Shown here: positions 9,970 to 20,722 of the stretch, in pieces | Position numbering within the stretch: the stretch's first letter is position 1 | Layout: each line of letters starts with the position of its first letter | Assembly: GCA_958510825.1 (NCBI GenBank) | Contig: OY294051.1 | Coordinates: 32,925,667-32,989,666 of the forward strand | Direction: 5' to 3' | From: Brachypterus glaber | Lineage: Eukaryota; Arthropoda; Insecta; Coleoptera; Kateretidae | Length of the DNA stretch: 64,000 bases | The notes under the pieces: generated by a model | The model's input: the letters and a program-made list of their open reading frames with translations, nothing else | Databases searched by the model: none | What the model was told of the DNA's origin: nothing | Made by a program: the position numbers and the translations under genes

Positions 9970-11500
9970 CTATGGCTTTAAACTGCGGACAAGGTTAAAA
10001 ACAATGTTTTTTGTGACTCGAAATTGTAAATGCAACAAAACACATATTTTTAAATAAAGGAATTAATGTTATTTAATAATTTTATCAAATCAGTACTTAA
10101 AAAAGATTTTTATTTAATTTTAGCACATATTTACAAATTATAATGCAAAAATTGAAGGTTATGTCAGATTGTTGTGACAGATATCAGGTTTAAATATTTA
10201 ACAATAGATGGAGCAGTTTTAATTTTTTGAACTAAATTCATAAAAAAACTGGTCAAATATTAAGAAAAGCTAATAAACTTTATGTAATTTTAACGCAAAA
10301 CTTTAAACTGCATTAAATTATTCAATATTTCATGGTATTATATATTTTTGCTAATTTTGTTACAGTTTTCTTTACTTTTATAAACAAGAGGTGGCACTAC
10401 ATGTGCTCATTCTAACACTTGATACGGAATATCCATACCGTATCTAGAGCTAGAATGGATTTATTCTGTGTTTGAAAAGTGTGTGTATTTGCGTACATTC
10501 TAAAGCAGTCGTAGAAAAATAATTTTTTGTGCATTTTCGGGTTTAGAATGTCAGGAAACTTCGAGAAAATGTGAAAAAAGTGGGTTTTAAAAAAATGTAT
10601 GTGTGTCTGTCCGTAAACCTTATAACTTTTTAACAGAATGTCCGATTTAAAAAAAAAAATCACCAAACGATTGAGGACCTTTTCTATTTGTGTCACATCG
10701 AATATGGTTAACATTAGCTTACGATAAGGGGGCAAAATGGACAAAATCTATAATTTTTAGCTATATCTTACTTATTTATAGTAGGACAAAAAAAATTCAC
10801 ATATAGAAATAATGTTTGAATCCCTACAAAAAAATTTCTGGCCATTTTTATCGTAGGACTATTTTTACATTTTTGATTTAATGTCAAACTTTGACATTAA
10901 AATTTCAAACATAGGGTAAATAACATTTCGGCCAGAAAAACAGAGAAAAAAAAACAAAAGAAAATTGTCCAAAAATACAGGAAAAGAGAAGAATTCGTGA
11001 AAAACGAAAACAAGAAGTCTAGCCAAAGTCAATTTGATATCTTATTTTATAAAGGTCTTCATTTTTCCACCCGTATAGAAAAGGTACCCGTTTTATATTT
11101 ATATTATATTTGTTAATATTTTCTACAATATTATACATTATATCGTATATTATGTTTATTTCTGTATTATTATAAATTATGTTTAGAAAATTTCTAATTT
11201 TCTAATAGGAATAATTACCAAAAAGTGGCAAGTGTCACGCAACGGATATGATGACCAACTTTTTGGTATTAAATAATCACTAAAACAGCCGTTTACATGA
11301 GGAAAAGGCAATATTTTATGTAAATTTTCTTTACTGAATAAACAGAAACGATCGTAGGAAATTATTCAAATTTCAATCAACTTTCTAATAGTAACAGAAG
11401 TAATATAACTTATGAAAAATAGTATATTTCTAACCTAATAAGAAAATGAAACATTTCCAACTCGAGAGATGTCATTTGGAAATTAAATTTTCTTATGTGC
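9970..11500. other. AT-rich stretch with one dispersed module
   Basis: No gene is recognised. At about 10540-10640 a segment (TTCGAGAAAATGTGAAAAAA, then TGTGTCTGTCCGTAAACC and TTATAACTTTTTAACAG) resembles 39965-40060 and 62590-62660. It belongs to the same GTCGAGAAAA / CTGTC repeat group. Confidence 0.4.
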
Positions 11501-11504
11501 TTAG

Positions 11505-13073
11505 AACAGAATTTTATTCACAAGCATAAATTCTCCTTCAATAAAAATTGAGAATATTTCAGTAGAAGATGTCCTAAAGGCAATTAAAAAACTTAAAAAT
11601 ACAAAATCTATCGGTCCAGATGGGATTCCGACTTGCATTGTTAAAGGTAGTGCTGAGACGATTGCTTTGCCATTGTCAGTCATATTTAATGCTTCTTTAG
11701 AACAGGGAATATTTCCACAAAAGTGGAAATTGGCCAGAATTATTCCTGTACATAAAAAAGGTTCGAAATCAGATATAAATAATTATAGGCCAATTTCACT
11801 TTTAAATATATTCTCTAAAGTGTTTGAAATAATAATAAATGAACGCATTCGATTTCACTTAGGTTCCTTAATATCAGAACACCAACATGGTTTTATTAGT
11901 AAGAGATCCACTGCGACTAATCTTGTCTGTTTTTCTCAGTTTGTGTCAGAGGCTTTGGAAGGATTTTATCAGGTAGATGTTATCTATACAGATCTAACCA
12001 AGGCCTTTGATACAGTACCACATAGTATATTACTTTTAGTTTTGGACAAATTAGGTTTTTGCAAACATCTGCTCAAGTTCTTTGATTCTTACCTAAGGGG
12101 TAGAGCCCAGTTTATATTCTACAATGGATTTATTTCTAGATTATTTTTTGCACTATCGGGAGTGCCTCAGGGTAGTATCCTGGGCCCTCTACTTTTTATA
12201 TTATTCGTCAATAGTTTAAAAAAAATCATAAAATACGCTTTTTACCTTCTGTTTGCTGACGATTTGAAGTTTTTTAAAATAATCAAATCTGAACTTGACT
12301 GCCTTGAACTGCAGAATGACATTGATAATATAAGCCAATGGTCTACCAATAATAAGTTAGAATTTAATATTAAAAAATGTCAGGTTATGACGTACTCTAG
12401 AAAAGTAAACACGATCTTTTATAATTATGATATGAATGGTACTTACCTTGAACGCGTTAATAGTTTTACGGATTTAGGAGTATTGTTCAATAGTAACCTT
12501 TCTTATGAGAATCATATTAATAAAGTAGCTATGCAAGCTTATAAGAATTTAGGATTTGTCATTAGAAACTCTCAAAGTTTTTTAAAAACTCAAACATTAG
12601 ACATATTATATAATGCGTTTGTGAGATCCAAACTAGAGTACGCCAGTGTAGTATGGAGCCCATATTATCAGTGTCATTCGAATACTGTAGAAAAAATACA
12701 AAAGAAATTTCTTAGATTTAAACATTTTAAACAACATGGAACTTATAACATTTCCTACACTGACTCGTTAGTTAATTTCAATTTTGAAACCCTTTCCAAA
12801 AGAAGAATGATGCCTATATTTTTATATAAAATTGTTAATTTTCTTGTTGATTGCCCTGATTTACTTTCTAGGATATTGTTTCTTATACCCACAAATACAA
12901 GATATTCGGCAACATTCTTCATTGAACGAACAAGAACAAATGCACACCAAAATTGTCCATTAAATGCGTGTCTTTCAATTTTTAACACATATTTAAATAA
13001 TATTGATATGAATTGCACTACACTCTCCATTTTTAAAAATCTCATTAGAAATTCAATTCCCAATTTATATTAG
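11505..13073 (+). CDS. Reverse transcriptase of a 5'-truncated jockey-like non-LTR retrotransposon
   Basis: Seen: the frame is open from 11505, just after an in-frame TAG, to the TAG at 13071. It gives 522 residues with no internal stop. Reverse-transcriptase blocks appear in order: GPDGIP (residue 37), NNYRPISLLNIFSKVFE, HGFISKRSTATNL, DLTKAFDTVPH (motif A, Asp at residue 163), GVPQGSILGPLLF (motif B), FADDLKFF (motif C, residue 250) and LEFNIKKCQVM. The C-terminal part (FTDLGVLFNSNLSYENHI and further) is the usual jockey-clade tail. The endonuclease domain and ORF1 are missing, as expected of 5' truncation during target-primed reverse transcription. No natural start codon is evident. The catalytic Asp residues are intact, so this copy is young, but it cannot move by itself. 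Confidence 0.93.
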   Translation, partial: NRILFTSINSPSIKIENISVEDVLKAIKKLKNTKSIGPDGIPTCIVKGSAETIALPLSVIFNASLEQGIFPQKWKLARIIPVHKKGSKSDINNYRPISLLNIFSKVFEIIINERIRFHLGSLISEHQHGFISKRSTATNLVCFSQFVSEALEGFYQVDVIYTDLTKAFDTVPHSILLLVLDKLGFCKHLLKFFDSYLRGRAQFIFYNGFISRLFFALSGVPQGSILGPLLFILFVNSLKKIIKYAFYLLFADDLKFFKIIKSELDCLELQNDIDNISQWSTNNKLEFNIKKCQVMTYSRKVNTIFYNYDMNGTYLERVNSFTDLGVLFNSNLSYENHINKVAMQAYKNLGFVIRNSQSFLKTQTLDILYNAFVRSKLEYASVVWSPYYQCHSNTVEKIQKKFLRFKHFKQHGTYNISYTDSLVNFNFETLSKRRMMPIFLYKIVNFLVDCPDLLSRILFLIPTNTRYSATFFIERTRTNAHQNCPLNACLSIFNTYLNNIDMNCTTLSIFKNLIRNSIPNLY

Positions 13074-13190
13074 CTACTATTTTATATTATTGTTATTACT
13101 TAGGATTAGTACTTATATACCATATAATTTTGTAAATTTTCCTGTAATTGGGCGATTCGGCCTGTTGGAAATAAATAAATAAATAAATAT
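11505..13190 (+). mobile_element. Jockey-like LINE, 5' truncated
   Basis: The element consists of the reverse-transcriptase frame, about 95 bp of 3' untranslated sequence and a tail of AATA repeats (from about 13168, after GGGCGATTCGGCCTGTTGG). That 3' signature with a short A/T-rich repeat tail is common in insect jockey-type elements. The 5' boundary is only approximate, and I could not identify target-site duplications. Confidence 0.8.
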
Positions 13191-13194
13191 TCTA

Positions 13195-14068
13195 CAAAAA
13201 TTTTGCAGATTTCTAACGTCGCTGTAAATTTAAACTAAAGAATAATTTAAATAAGTGGCTCCTTGTTATTTTCTATTATTAGTCTCGTTATGAACCATGT
13301 AATATATAAATAAATATTATTTCTTATTGTTTTTTGTAGAAATAAACAAAAAAGTTAGTTTATTTTATTCGCAAACCACAGCTGTTTACACACAAGGCGA
13401 TAGTTTCGCCATCTATGAGGTATAACCAAAAGCCAAAAAATAGGTTAGATATGAATTCATATCTAACCTAGGTTAAAAAAGAAAAGCTTTTTTAACTTTT
13501 AAAGAAACATACAAAAATTATAGATTTTGCAACTTTTTATAATGCACATAAAGAACGTTTTTCTGTATTCTTACGAATAATAGTGTTTTTCCAGCCATTC
13601 AAAATGTATTTTTCTAATTGAAACAAATTTGTTTTCAAAAGAAAGTTTCAAAGCAGAAAAGTAAAAGAAAACAAGATGATTGATGGAAATTTAAAGTAGG
13701 GGAGGCCGGGGCTGCTTACCAATTACATAATTCTTATACTTAAGGCAGGTTGGAGATTCCAACTTAAAACAGATGTTTTAAATTTTCGTATACTGTAACA
13801 AAAAAAAATACGATTAAGATTTTTTACTTCCAAAACCAAAATTTCGACTTTGTGTCCCTCTGGGCCTGATTTTCTGTCCATGGCCCTGTTTTATTGCCCC
13901 CACCTTAAACACGGTGGTTTAAAAACAATATTTAGCGCGAGTTCAAAATAACCCATTTTTTCAAACTTAGTCATTTAGAGCACTGCGATCATTAAAAAAA
14001 AAAAAAAAATCGTTTTTTGAGAAAAAAGGTTTTTACTTCTTTTAAGAAAAAAATATGAGATTCAAAAA
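13195..14068. other. AT-rich stretch, nothing recognised
   Basis: A short inverted repeat around ATATGAATTCATAT (13449-13462, extended on both sides by TTAGGTTAGAT-like sequence) is present. No gene is seen. Confidence 0.4.
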
Positions 14069-14071
14069 TTA

Positions 14072-14872
14072 CACAGGCCTACAAAAAAAAATATTTTTCT
14101 GAGTCTTGGATTCCAAAATGATATTCCTATGTATTTTTTCCCGCTGAAACTGAATCCGCAATCCGTTTAACCCCTACACGTCAGGATTTCGACATGACCT
14201 AAAAAAAAATCCGAAAACTACTGAAACCGCTAAAATTATCTATGCCATACCACTGTCACCCTCCTATCCCCAAATTACTAATTCTATAACCCCAGAACCC
14301 CATAATCCCCTAACCTCATCATACCATAGCCACATAACCTCAAAACCCCGTAACTTCATTAAGTAGAAAAATCTGGTTTGGGAAAACAGAACAATTACGT
14401 GAAATTTTCTTGTAGAACACTAGAACACACCGGATAACTGGATTAAGGGGGTATATTATATGGGATTACGAATTGAAGGGATTTTGAGGTCATGGTGTTA
14501 GGGGATTTTGGGGTTATAGAGTTACTTACCTATGACTATGTTCCACAAAAAAAACTGAAGAATTTGTTCTGTTTTCCCAAAGTAGATTTTTTACGGGGTT
14601 TTGAGGTTATGCGGCTATGGTATTATGAGGTTAGGGGATTATGGGGTCCTGGGGTTATAGAATTAGTAATTTGGGGATAGGAGGGTGACAGTGGTATGGC
14701 ATAGATAATTTTAGCGGTTTCAGTAGTTTTTCGGATGTTTTTTGAGGTTATCTCAAAATCCTAACGTGTAGGGGTTAAACGGATTGCGGATTCAGTTTCA
14801 GCGGGAAAAAATACATAGGAATATCATATTGGAATCCAAGACTCAGAAAAATATTTTTTTTGTAGGCCTGTG
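14072..14872. mobile_element. Foldback TIR element with TTA target duplication
   Basis: The ends CACAGGCCTAC (14072) and GTAGGCCTGTG (ending 14872) are exact inverted copies, flanked on both sides by TTA. The inverted similarity continues for most of the element. The left arm's CCACTGTCACCCTCCTATCC and the right arm's GGATAGGAGGGTGACAGTGG are examples. The two arms flank a non-repeated core near 14350-14580. TTA flanks fit a PIF/Harbinger-like element, but no transposase is present. The 62-codon frame at 14492 is part of this structure and not a gene. Confidence 0.8.
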
Positions 14873-15239
14873 TTATTTATTAGATATCAGAAGTGAGAAA
14901 AAAATCTTCTTGAAGGTTTGTGTTAAACGCCTTCTTAGGGAAGAACACGTTTAAGGTGCATTTTTAGAATATTATTCATTTCAAAACTCAGGAACGGTTT
15001 TATTGACTTTTACTGTATTAGCAACCAATAAACATCATTTTATGACATAAAAAAATAAATGTTTAATCAGGGGCGGACTTACAGTTTTACATATAAATTA
15101 GGAGGCACTCATATCTACGCCTCTGGTCAAAAAGTTAATTTTAATAACACTTTAAATGTTTTATTTAGTTCTATACTACAGTAAAAAAATCATGTCAATA
15201 AGTTAAACCTTTTCTGATATAAATTTAAAATCTAATTGT

Positions 15240-15340
15240 CAAAAAACTGATAAATGAAAATAAATTAAAATAGGTAAAGGTGTAAAGGTGTATAGATGTA
15301 TAAGTGTATAAAGTATAGGTATAAGTGTTTAGTTAAGATA
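15240..15340. repeat. Short purine-rich tandem repeat
   Basis: Imperfect copies of AGGTGTA/AAGTGTATA run through about 70 bases and are repeated in the second duplicate at about 18065-18135. Confidence 0.5.
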
Positions 15341-15540
15341 TGTAAATAAGTAAAAAACCAATTGACAAAAAATAAATAAAAATATACAAAATTCATTATT
15401 TAATAATATTTCGCACTAAATTTTGTTTCCAAACCACCATGTTTTTTGTCTGTCTAATCATTCTAAGAACCTTTTTTGATTAGTTTTATTTTTATTACAG
15501 ATACAAACAATCAGATGTTGCTGGTCGACCTATGCAACGC

Positions 15541-16396
15541 CCAGTCAACACAAATACATGGCAGGAACATAGCAGGTACATAACCACTGTTCTATGTGAT
15601 GTTGCAGACATGTAATTTTTATAGTCCATGTATAGTCCTTGGACTTTAACAATTCCGCCTCAAGTTATGTATCAGCTACATAACATGCTACATATCAGAT
15701 ACATACTAGGTACATAACAATAAAAGTAGGCGTTTCCAAATTTTACTTGTTATGGAGTGCATCATAGATTTAGACATGGTGAACATTTTTACGTCTTTTT
15801 GATAAACCTAATAATTAAAGTATATAAATATCTTTATATGTAGCATCCATCAGGCAAAATTCTTATACGATGTGCATTTTTACTGTGAAAGCAAACTTTC
15901 TACCAGGCTTAAAAATCATGGGCCACATAAAAAGCCAATTTTTAGAGAAAAAATAGCAAATAACCATTTTAAAAAAATATATATATTTTAATTTTTTGTC
16001 TAACATTATCTAAAATCGGTTTAGTTGTCTAAAAATACATGCGTTTCTACTACTACTACTGTTATTATTAACAACAATTTTAAGAATATTAGTGATTCTA
16101 ACCTATAAAAACTAAAATAATATAGACGCCATATTTAGTATTGAATTCATAACATTTTATGTATCGTGTATGTTCTCGTACCATATATATGATACATAAC
16201 ATGCAATATTGCATGTTATGTATCATACATATGTATGTTACATCTTATGTAATATGGCACATGTAACGTAAAAAATCTTTCTGTTATAGGGCATGTTATG
16301 TAGCATACATATGTATGTTATGTCTCATGTAATATGGCACATGTTACCTAAAAAATCTTTCTTTACCATGTTGCATCCATATATGTGCGGACTGGG
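15541..16396. mobile_element. Insertion with CCCAGTC/GACTGGG ends, absent from the second duplicate
   Basis: Comparing the two duplicates defines an insertion of 859 bases including a target duplication. The flanks allow CGC as a 3-bp duplication (15538-15540 and 16397-16399), or CG with 7-bp inverted ends CCCAGTC and GACTGGG. Near the right half lie palindromic direct copies of ACATATGTATGTTA with CATGTTATGTA, near 16200-16335, and more TACATAAC motifs near both ends. No open frame of useful size is present. It is a non-autonomous DNA element; the superfamily is not clear. Confidence 0.85.
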
Positions 16397-16517
16397 CGCA
16401 CTTGCTGAAGTTACCATCTGAGCTAAAGGTATTTAGGTTCTTTGCATGAGACATGCCGTTTCAAACCCAGCCCTAAAACTAAGAAGCAAAAAATACCAAC
16501 TACCGAAAAAAAAATGT

Positions 16518-17007
16518 CTTTTATAGTTTTCGAGAAATCATATAGAACTTTTTTGACTTAGAGCGCAACTGATTTGCTCAATCTATAGAGAATAAAAATT
16601 ACGTCCAAGTACAAAGGTCTTAATCCCAATTTTGAGAAAAAAAAATTGAGTCAAAAAAGATTTGGTTTTTTTAGTCCAATTTTGAACATTCTTTTGCGCT
16701 GACAGCTCGCTTATAGACTAATATTGAGATGCTGAATCCAAACCTTTAGGCAGAATGTCGATAGCTTCTTTAGTTTTCGAGTTATTGCATTTTTAAAGTA
16801 AAAAATACAAACTTGCTAAAATGTTGATTTAGAAAACAAAATATGCAAAAAAGCGAGTTAGTAAAAATGGTTTTTTGTTTTTTGTGAATAACTTCTTTCT
16901 CCTTTGAGGTAAAGCATTAAAAATTGGTACTTTTACTAAAGAACATATGCTAAAAAATTATAAAAACCAGTTTCTATCTTTTATAGTTTTCGAGAAATAG
17001 TACAGAA
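16518..17007. repeat. 460-bp satellite-like unit (first duplicate)
   Basis: CTTTTATAGTTTTCGAGAAA at 16518 returns at 16978, giving one full 460-bp unit and the start of another, cut off by the duplication junction. The same unit opens the array at 18457. Confidence 0.7.
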
Positions 17008-17008
17008 T

Positions 17009-18946
17009 CCGAAAACTACTGAAACCGCTAAAATTATCTATGCCATACCACTGTCACCCTCCTATCCCCAAATTACTAATTCTATAACCCCAGAACCCCA
17101 TAATCCCCTAACCTCATCATACCATAGCCACATAACCTCAAAACCCCGTAACTTCATTAAGTAGAAAAATCTGGTTTGGGAAAACAGAACAATTACGTGA
17201 AATTTTCTTGTAGAACACTAGAACACACCGGATAACTGGATTAAGGGGGTATATTATATGGGATTACGAATTGAAGGGATTTTGAGGTCATGGTGTTAGG
17301 GGATTTTGGGGTTATAGAGTTACTTACCTATGACTATGTTCCACAAAAAAAACTGAAGAATTTGTTCTGTTTTCCCAAAGTAGATTTTTTACGGGGTTTT
17401 GAGGTTATGCGGCTATGGTATTATGAGGTTAGGGGATTATGGGGTCCTGGGGTTATAGAATTAGTAATTTGGGGATAGGAGGGTGACAGTGGTATGGCAT
17501 AGATAATTTTAGCGGTTTCAGTAGTTTTTCGGATGTTTTTTGAGGTTATCTCAAAATCCTAACGTGTAGGGGTTAAACGGATTGCGGATTCAGTTTCAGC
17601 GGGAAAAAATACATAGGAATATCATATTGGAATCCAAGACTCAGAAAAATATTTTTTTTGTAGGCCTGTGTTATTTATTAGATATCAGAAGTGAGAAAAA
17701 AATCTTCTTGAAGGTTTGTGTTAAACGCCTTCTTAGGGAAGAACACGTTTAAGGTGCATTTTTAGAATATTATTCATTTCAAAACTCAGGAACGGTTTTA
17801 TTGACTTTTACTGTAGTAGCAACCAATAAACATCATTTTATGACATAAAAAAATAAATGTTTAATCAGGGGCGGACTTACAGTTTTACATATAAATTAGG
17901 AGGCACTCATATCTACGCCTCTGGTCAAAAAGTTAATTTTAATAACACTTTAAATGTTTTATTTAGTTCTATACTACAGTAAAAAAATCATGTCAATAAG
18001 TTAAACCTTTTCTGATATAAATTTAAAATCTAATTGTCAAAAAACTGATAAATGAAAATAAATTAAAATAGGTAAAGGTGTAAAGGTGTATAGATGTATA
18101 AGTGTATAAAGTATAGGTATAAGTGTTTAGTTAAGATATGTAAATAAGTAAAAAACCAATTGACAAAAAATAAATAAAAATATACAAAATTCATTATTTA
18201 ATAATATTTCGCACTAAATTTTGTTTCCAAACCACCATGTTTTTTGTCTGTCTAATCATTCTAAGAACCTTTTTTGATTAGTTTTATTTTTATTACAGAT
18301 ACAAACAATCAGATGTTGCTGGTCGACCTATGCAACGCACTTGCTGAAGTTACCATCTGAGCTAAAGGTATTTAGGTTCTTTGCATGAGACATGCCGTTT
18401 CAAACCCAGCCCTAAAACTAAGAAGCAAAAAATACCAACTACCGAAAAAAAAATGTCTTTTATAGTTTTCGAGAAATCATATAGAACTTTTTTGACTTAG
18501 AGCGCAACTGATTTGCTCAATCTATAGAGAATAAAAATTACGTCCAAGTACAAAGGTCTTAATCCCAATTTTGAGAAAAAAAAATTGAGTCAAAAAAGAT
18601 TTGGTTTTTTTAGTCCAATTTTGAACATTCTTTTGCGCTGACAGCTCGCTTATAGACTAATATTGAGATGCTGAATCCAAACCTTTAGGCAGAATGTCGA
18701 TAGCTTCTTTAGTTTTCGAGTTATTGCATTTTTAAAGTAAAAAATACAAACTTGCTAAAATGTTGATTTAGAAAACAAAATATGCAAAAAAGCGAGTTAG
18801 TAAAAATGGTTTTTTGTTTTTTGTGAATAACTTCTTTCTCCTTTGAGGTAAAGCATTAAAAATTGGTACTTTTACTAAAGAACATATGCTAAAAAATTAT
18901 AAAAACCAGTTTCTATCTTTTATAGTTTTCGAGAAATAGTACAGAA
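17009..18946. repeat. Tandem duplication, copy 2 (empty site)
   Basis: This copy corresponds to 14211-15540 joined directly to 16400-17007. At 18338 the sequence runs from TATGCAACGC straight into ACTTGCTGAAG, so it preserves the uninterrupted target of the 859-base insertion. It also includes the right four-fifths of the TIR element (ending at 17670). Confidence 0.92.
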
Positions 18947-19600
18947 ATTATTTGATTTTAAGAGCGCAACTGATTTGCTTAATCTATAGAGAATAAAAAA
19001 CTACGTCCAAGTACATAGGTCTTAATTCCGATTTCGAGAAAAAAAAATTGAGTCAAAAAAGATTTGGTTTTTTTAAGTCCGATTTTAAAAATTCTTTTGT
19101 GCTGAAAGCTCGCTTGTAGACTAATATTGATATGCTGTATCCAAATCTTTAAGCAGAAGGTCGATAGCTCCTTTGGTTTTCGAGTTATTGTATTTTTAAA
19201 GTAAAAAAATACAAACTTGCTAAAATGTGGATTTAGAAAACAAAATATGCAAAAAAGCGAGTTAGTAAAAATGGTGTTTTATTTTTTGTAAATAACTTCT
19301 TTCTCCTTTAGGGTAGAGCATTAAAAATGGGTACTTTTACTAAATAAGACATTCTTAATCTGAAAAAATAAAAACGGCGTTTCTCCATCTTTTATAGTTT
19401 TTGAGATACTGTATAAAACTTTTTTTATTTTTATAACTAGAGCCCAAAGCATGTATTCAATCGATAGAGAATTAAAAACTACGTCCATACGAATGGGTTT
19501 AAATCCCTATTTCGAAAAAAAAAAGGTCAAAAGTCTTTAAGTAGAATGTCGATAGCTTCTTTGGTTTTTTAGTTACGTCATTTAGAAATTTAAAAAATTT
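18457..19600. repeat. Satellite-like tandem array, about 460-472-bp period
   Basis: CTTTTATAGTTTT(C/T)GAGA recurs at 18457, 18917 and about 19389. Each is followed by AGAGC.CAA, then AATCTATAGAGAATAAAAA-like and GTCGATAGCT.CTTTGGTTTT-like stretches. Divergence increases to the right, and the third unit stops near 19600. Such A/T-rich units with 'TTTTCGAG' motifs resemble satellite repeats of insects, but the family is not identified. Confidence 0.75.
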
Positions 19601-20243
19601 AAGTGGCTCATTCATTTTTTTATTTCCTAAAATCCGAAATGGACACTGTTATGCAATAGTATGTCGGACTTTTTTTAAATATAAAATATTAAAGCAAAAT
19701 GACTTTCAATAATTAACTCTCATTGATCAAAATCTATCAATATTTTTTACAAAAACAATGCCGAAAGTGCTGCCAATGTGGGTTGACATACTATTGCCTA
19801 ACGCTATCCAAATTCATTAAGTACTTTTTTCTACTACCTAATTAAGTGCTAGCTTACATATTATCTACCGTTGTCAAGGCTTGTTTATCTTAACGACCAA
19901 TAAAATCAGTAAACTCATTTTTTCACTACCAGCCTAAAAGCACATCTTTATTACTGTTCTTGTCATTGATAGAAATATTATTTCTGTACCTATGACGTCA
20001 GAGGTTCTAAAAATAATGAAATCGCACCATGGTTAATAATGAATTTTTATTCAGCTGTTTTGGCATCTGACGTTTCACTTAATTATTAAATCACATTGCT
20101 ATTTACAAGTGTCTTTAGGCACCAAATTTATTTATTGCATGATAAATTAAAAAATATTAACTAAATTAGCACCTATAAAAAATGTTTTACAAAAAACCAC
20201 TTCAAAAAGTGAAAATCATTGGTCCATCATATTCAACCATAGA

Positions 20244-20387
20244 TTATACAACCCATATATTACCGTAAGGATCATTACTAGAGGTACATATATTGATTTT
20301 TGAGGCAACAGATTCTCCCTCACAGTTTTCGCCTGCCCTTATTTCTGGGGGAGTACCAGATTCATCACTTTGCATTTCACTTTCCAT
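20244..20387 (-). CDS. Small hypothetical peptide inside a TIR region (47 residues)
   Basis: Seen: ATG at 20387, TAA at 20244-20246. The peptide begins MESEMQSDESGTPPEIRAGE and is acidic and hydrophilic, with a short Ser/Asn tail. The base composition is richer in G and C than the flanks. I recognise no domain. It could be the start of a decayed transposon protein or chance. Confidence 0.2.
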   Translation of the reverse strand: MESEMQSDESGTPPEIRAGENCEGESVASKINICTSSNDPYGNIWVV

Positions 20388-20621
20388 TTTTATATATTTT
20401 ATTACAATTAACACGGAAACACTTTCTAACTTAATAATTTTAGCAGATCACCAGAAAATTTCTGCCAGAAATGTCAAGTTATTCATTTGTTTTTTAATGG
20501 CCGCGGACGGCCAGCGTGATATTTTAAATTTATAAGCTTTTTCATTAAATTTTAGTAAAATAAATAAATAAATAGCTAATTAATTGTACTGGTAGTGAAA
20601 AAAATACTATATTTTCCACGT

Positions 20622-20722
20622 AAGTGAAGATTTAACATTTTAGACCGCGTCTTGCGGGCTTCGCGCTAGCGCGCTCATCCCGCAATTTGACGCAGGTCAA
20701 AAATGTTAAACTTCTCTCACTT
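20622..20722. repeat. CpG-rich hairpin
   Basis: AAGTGAAGATTTAACATTTT pairs with AAAATGTTAAACTTCTCTCACTT. The loop (GACCGCGTCTTGCGGGCTTC onward) is rich in CG dinucleotides in an AT-rich background. Same architecture as 9827-9924, 35442-35555, 40220-40303, 52180-52257 and 54130-54225, with different sequence. Confidence 0.6.

Larger units (their letters stand above)
14211..17008. repeat. Tandem duplication, copy 1 (with insertion)
   Basis: The segment beginning CCGAAAACTACTGAAACC at 14211 starts again at 17009, an offset of exactly 2798 bases that holds for more than 1.3 kb. Nearly all bases agree; a T/G difference at 15020 and 17818 is an example. Copy 1 contains an extra 859 bases (15541-16399). 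The break at 17008/17009 shares AAT on both sides, consistent with a microhomology junction. Confidence 0.92.

Noticed and set aside
14492..17478. Two identical 62-codon frames (14492-14680 and 17290-17478)
   Set aside because: They are identical because the region is duplicated, and they lie across the foldback arm of a TIR element. No protein similarity is seen.
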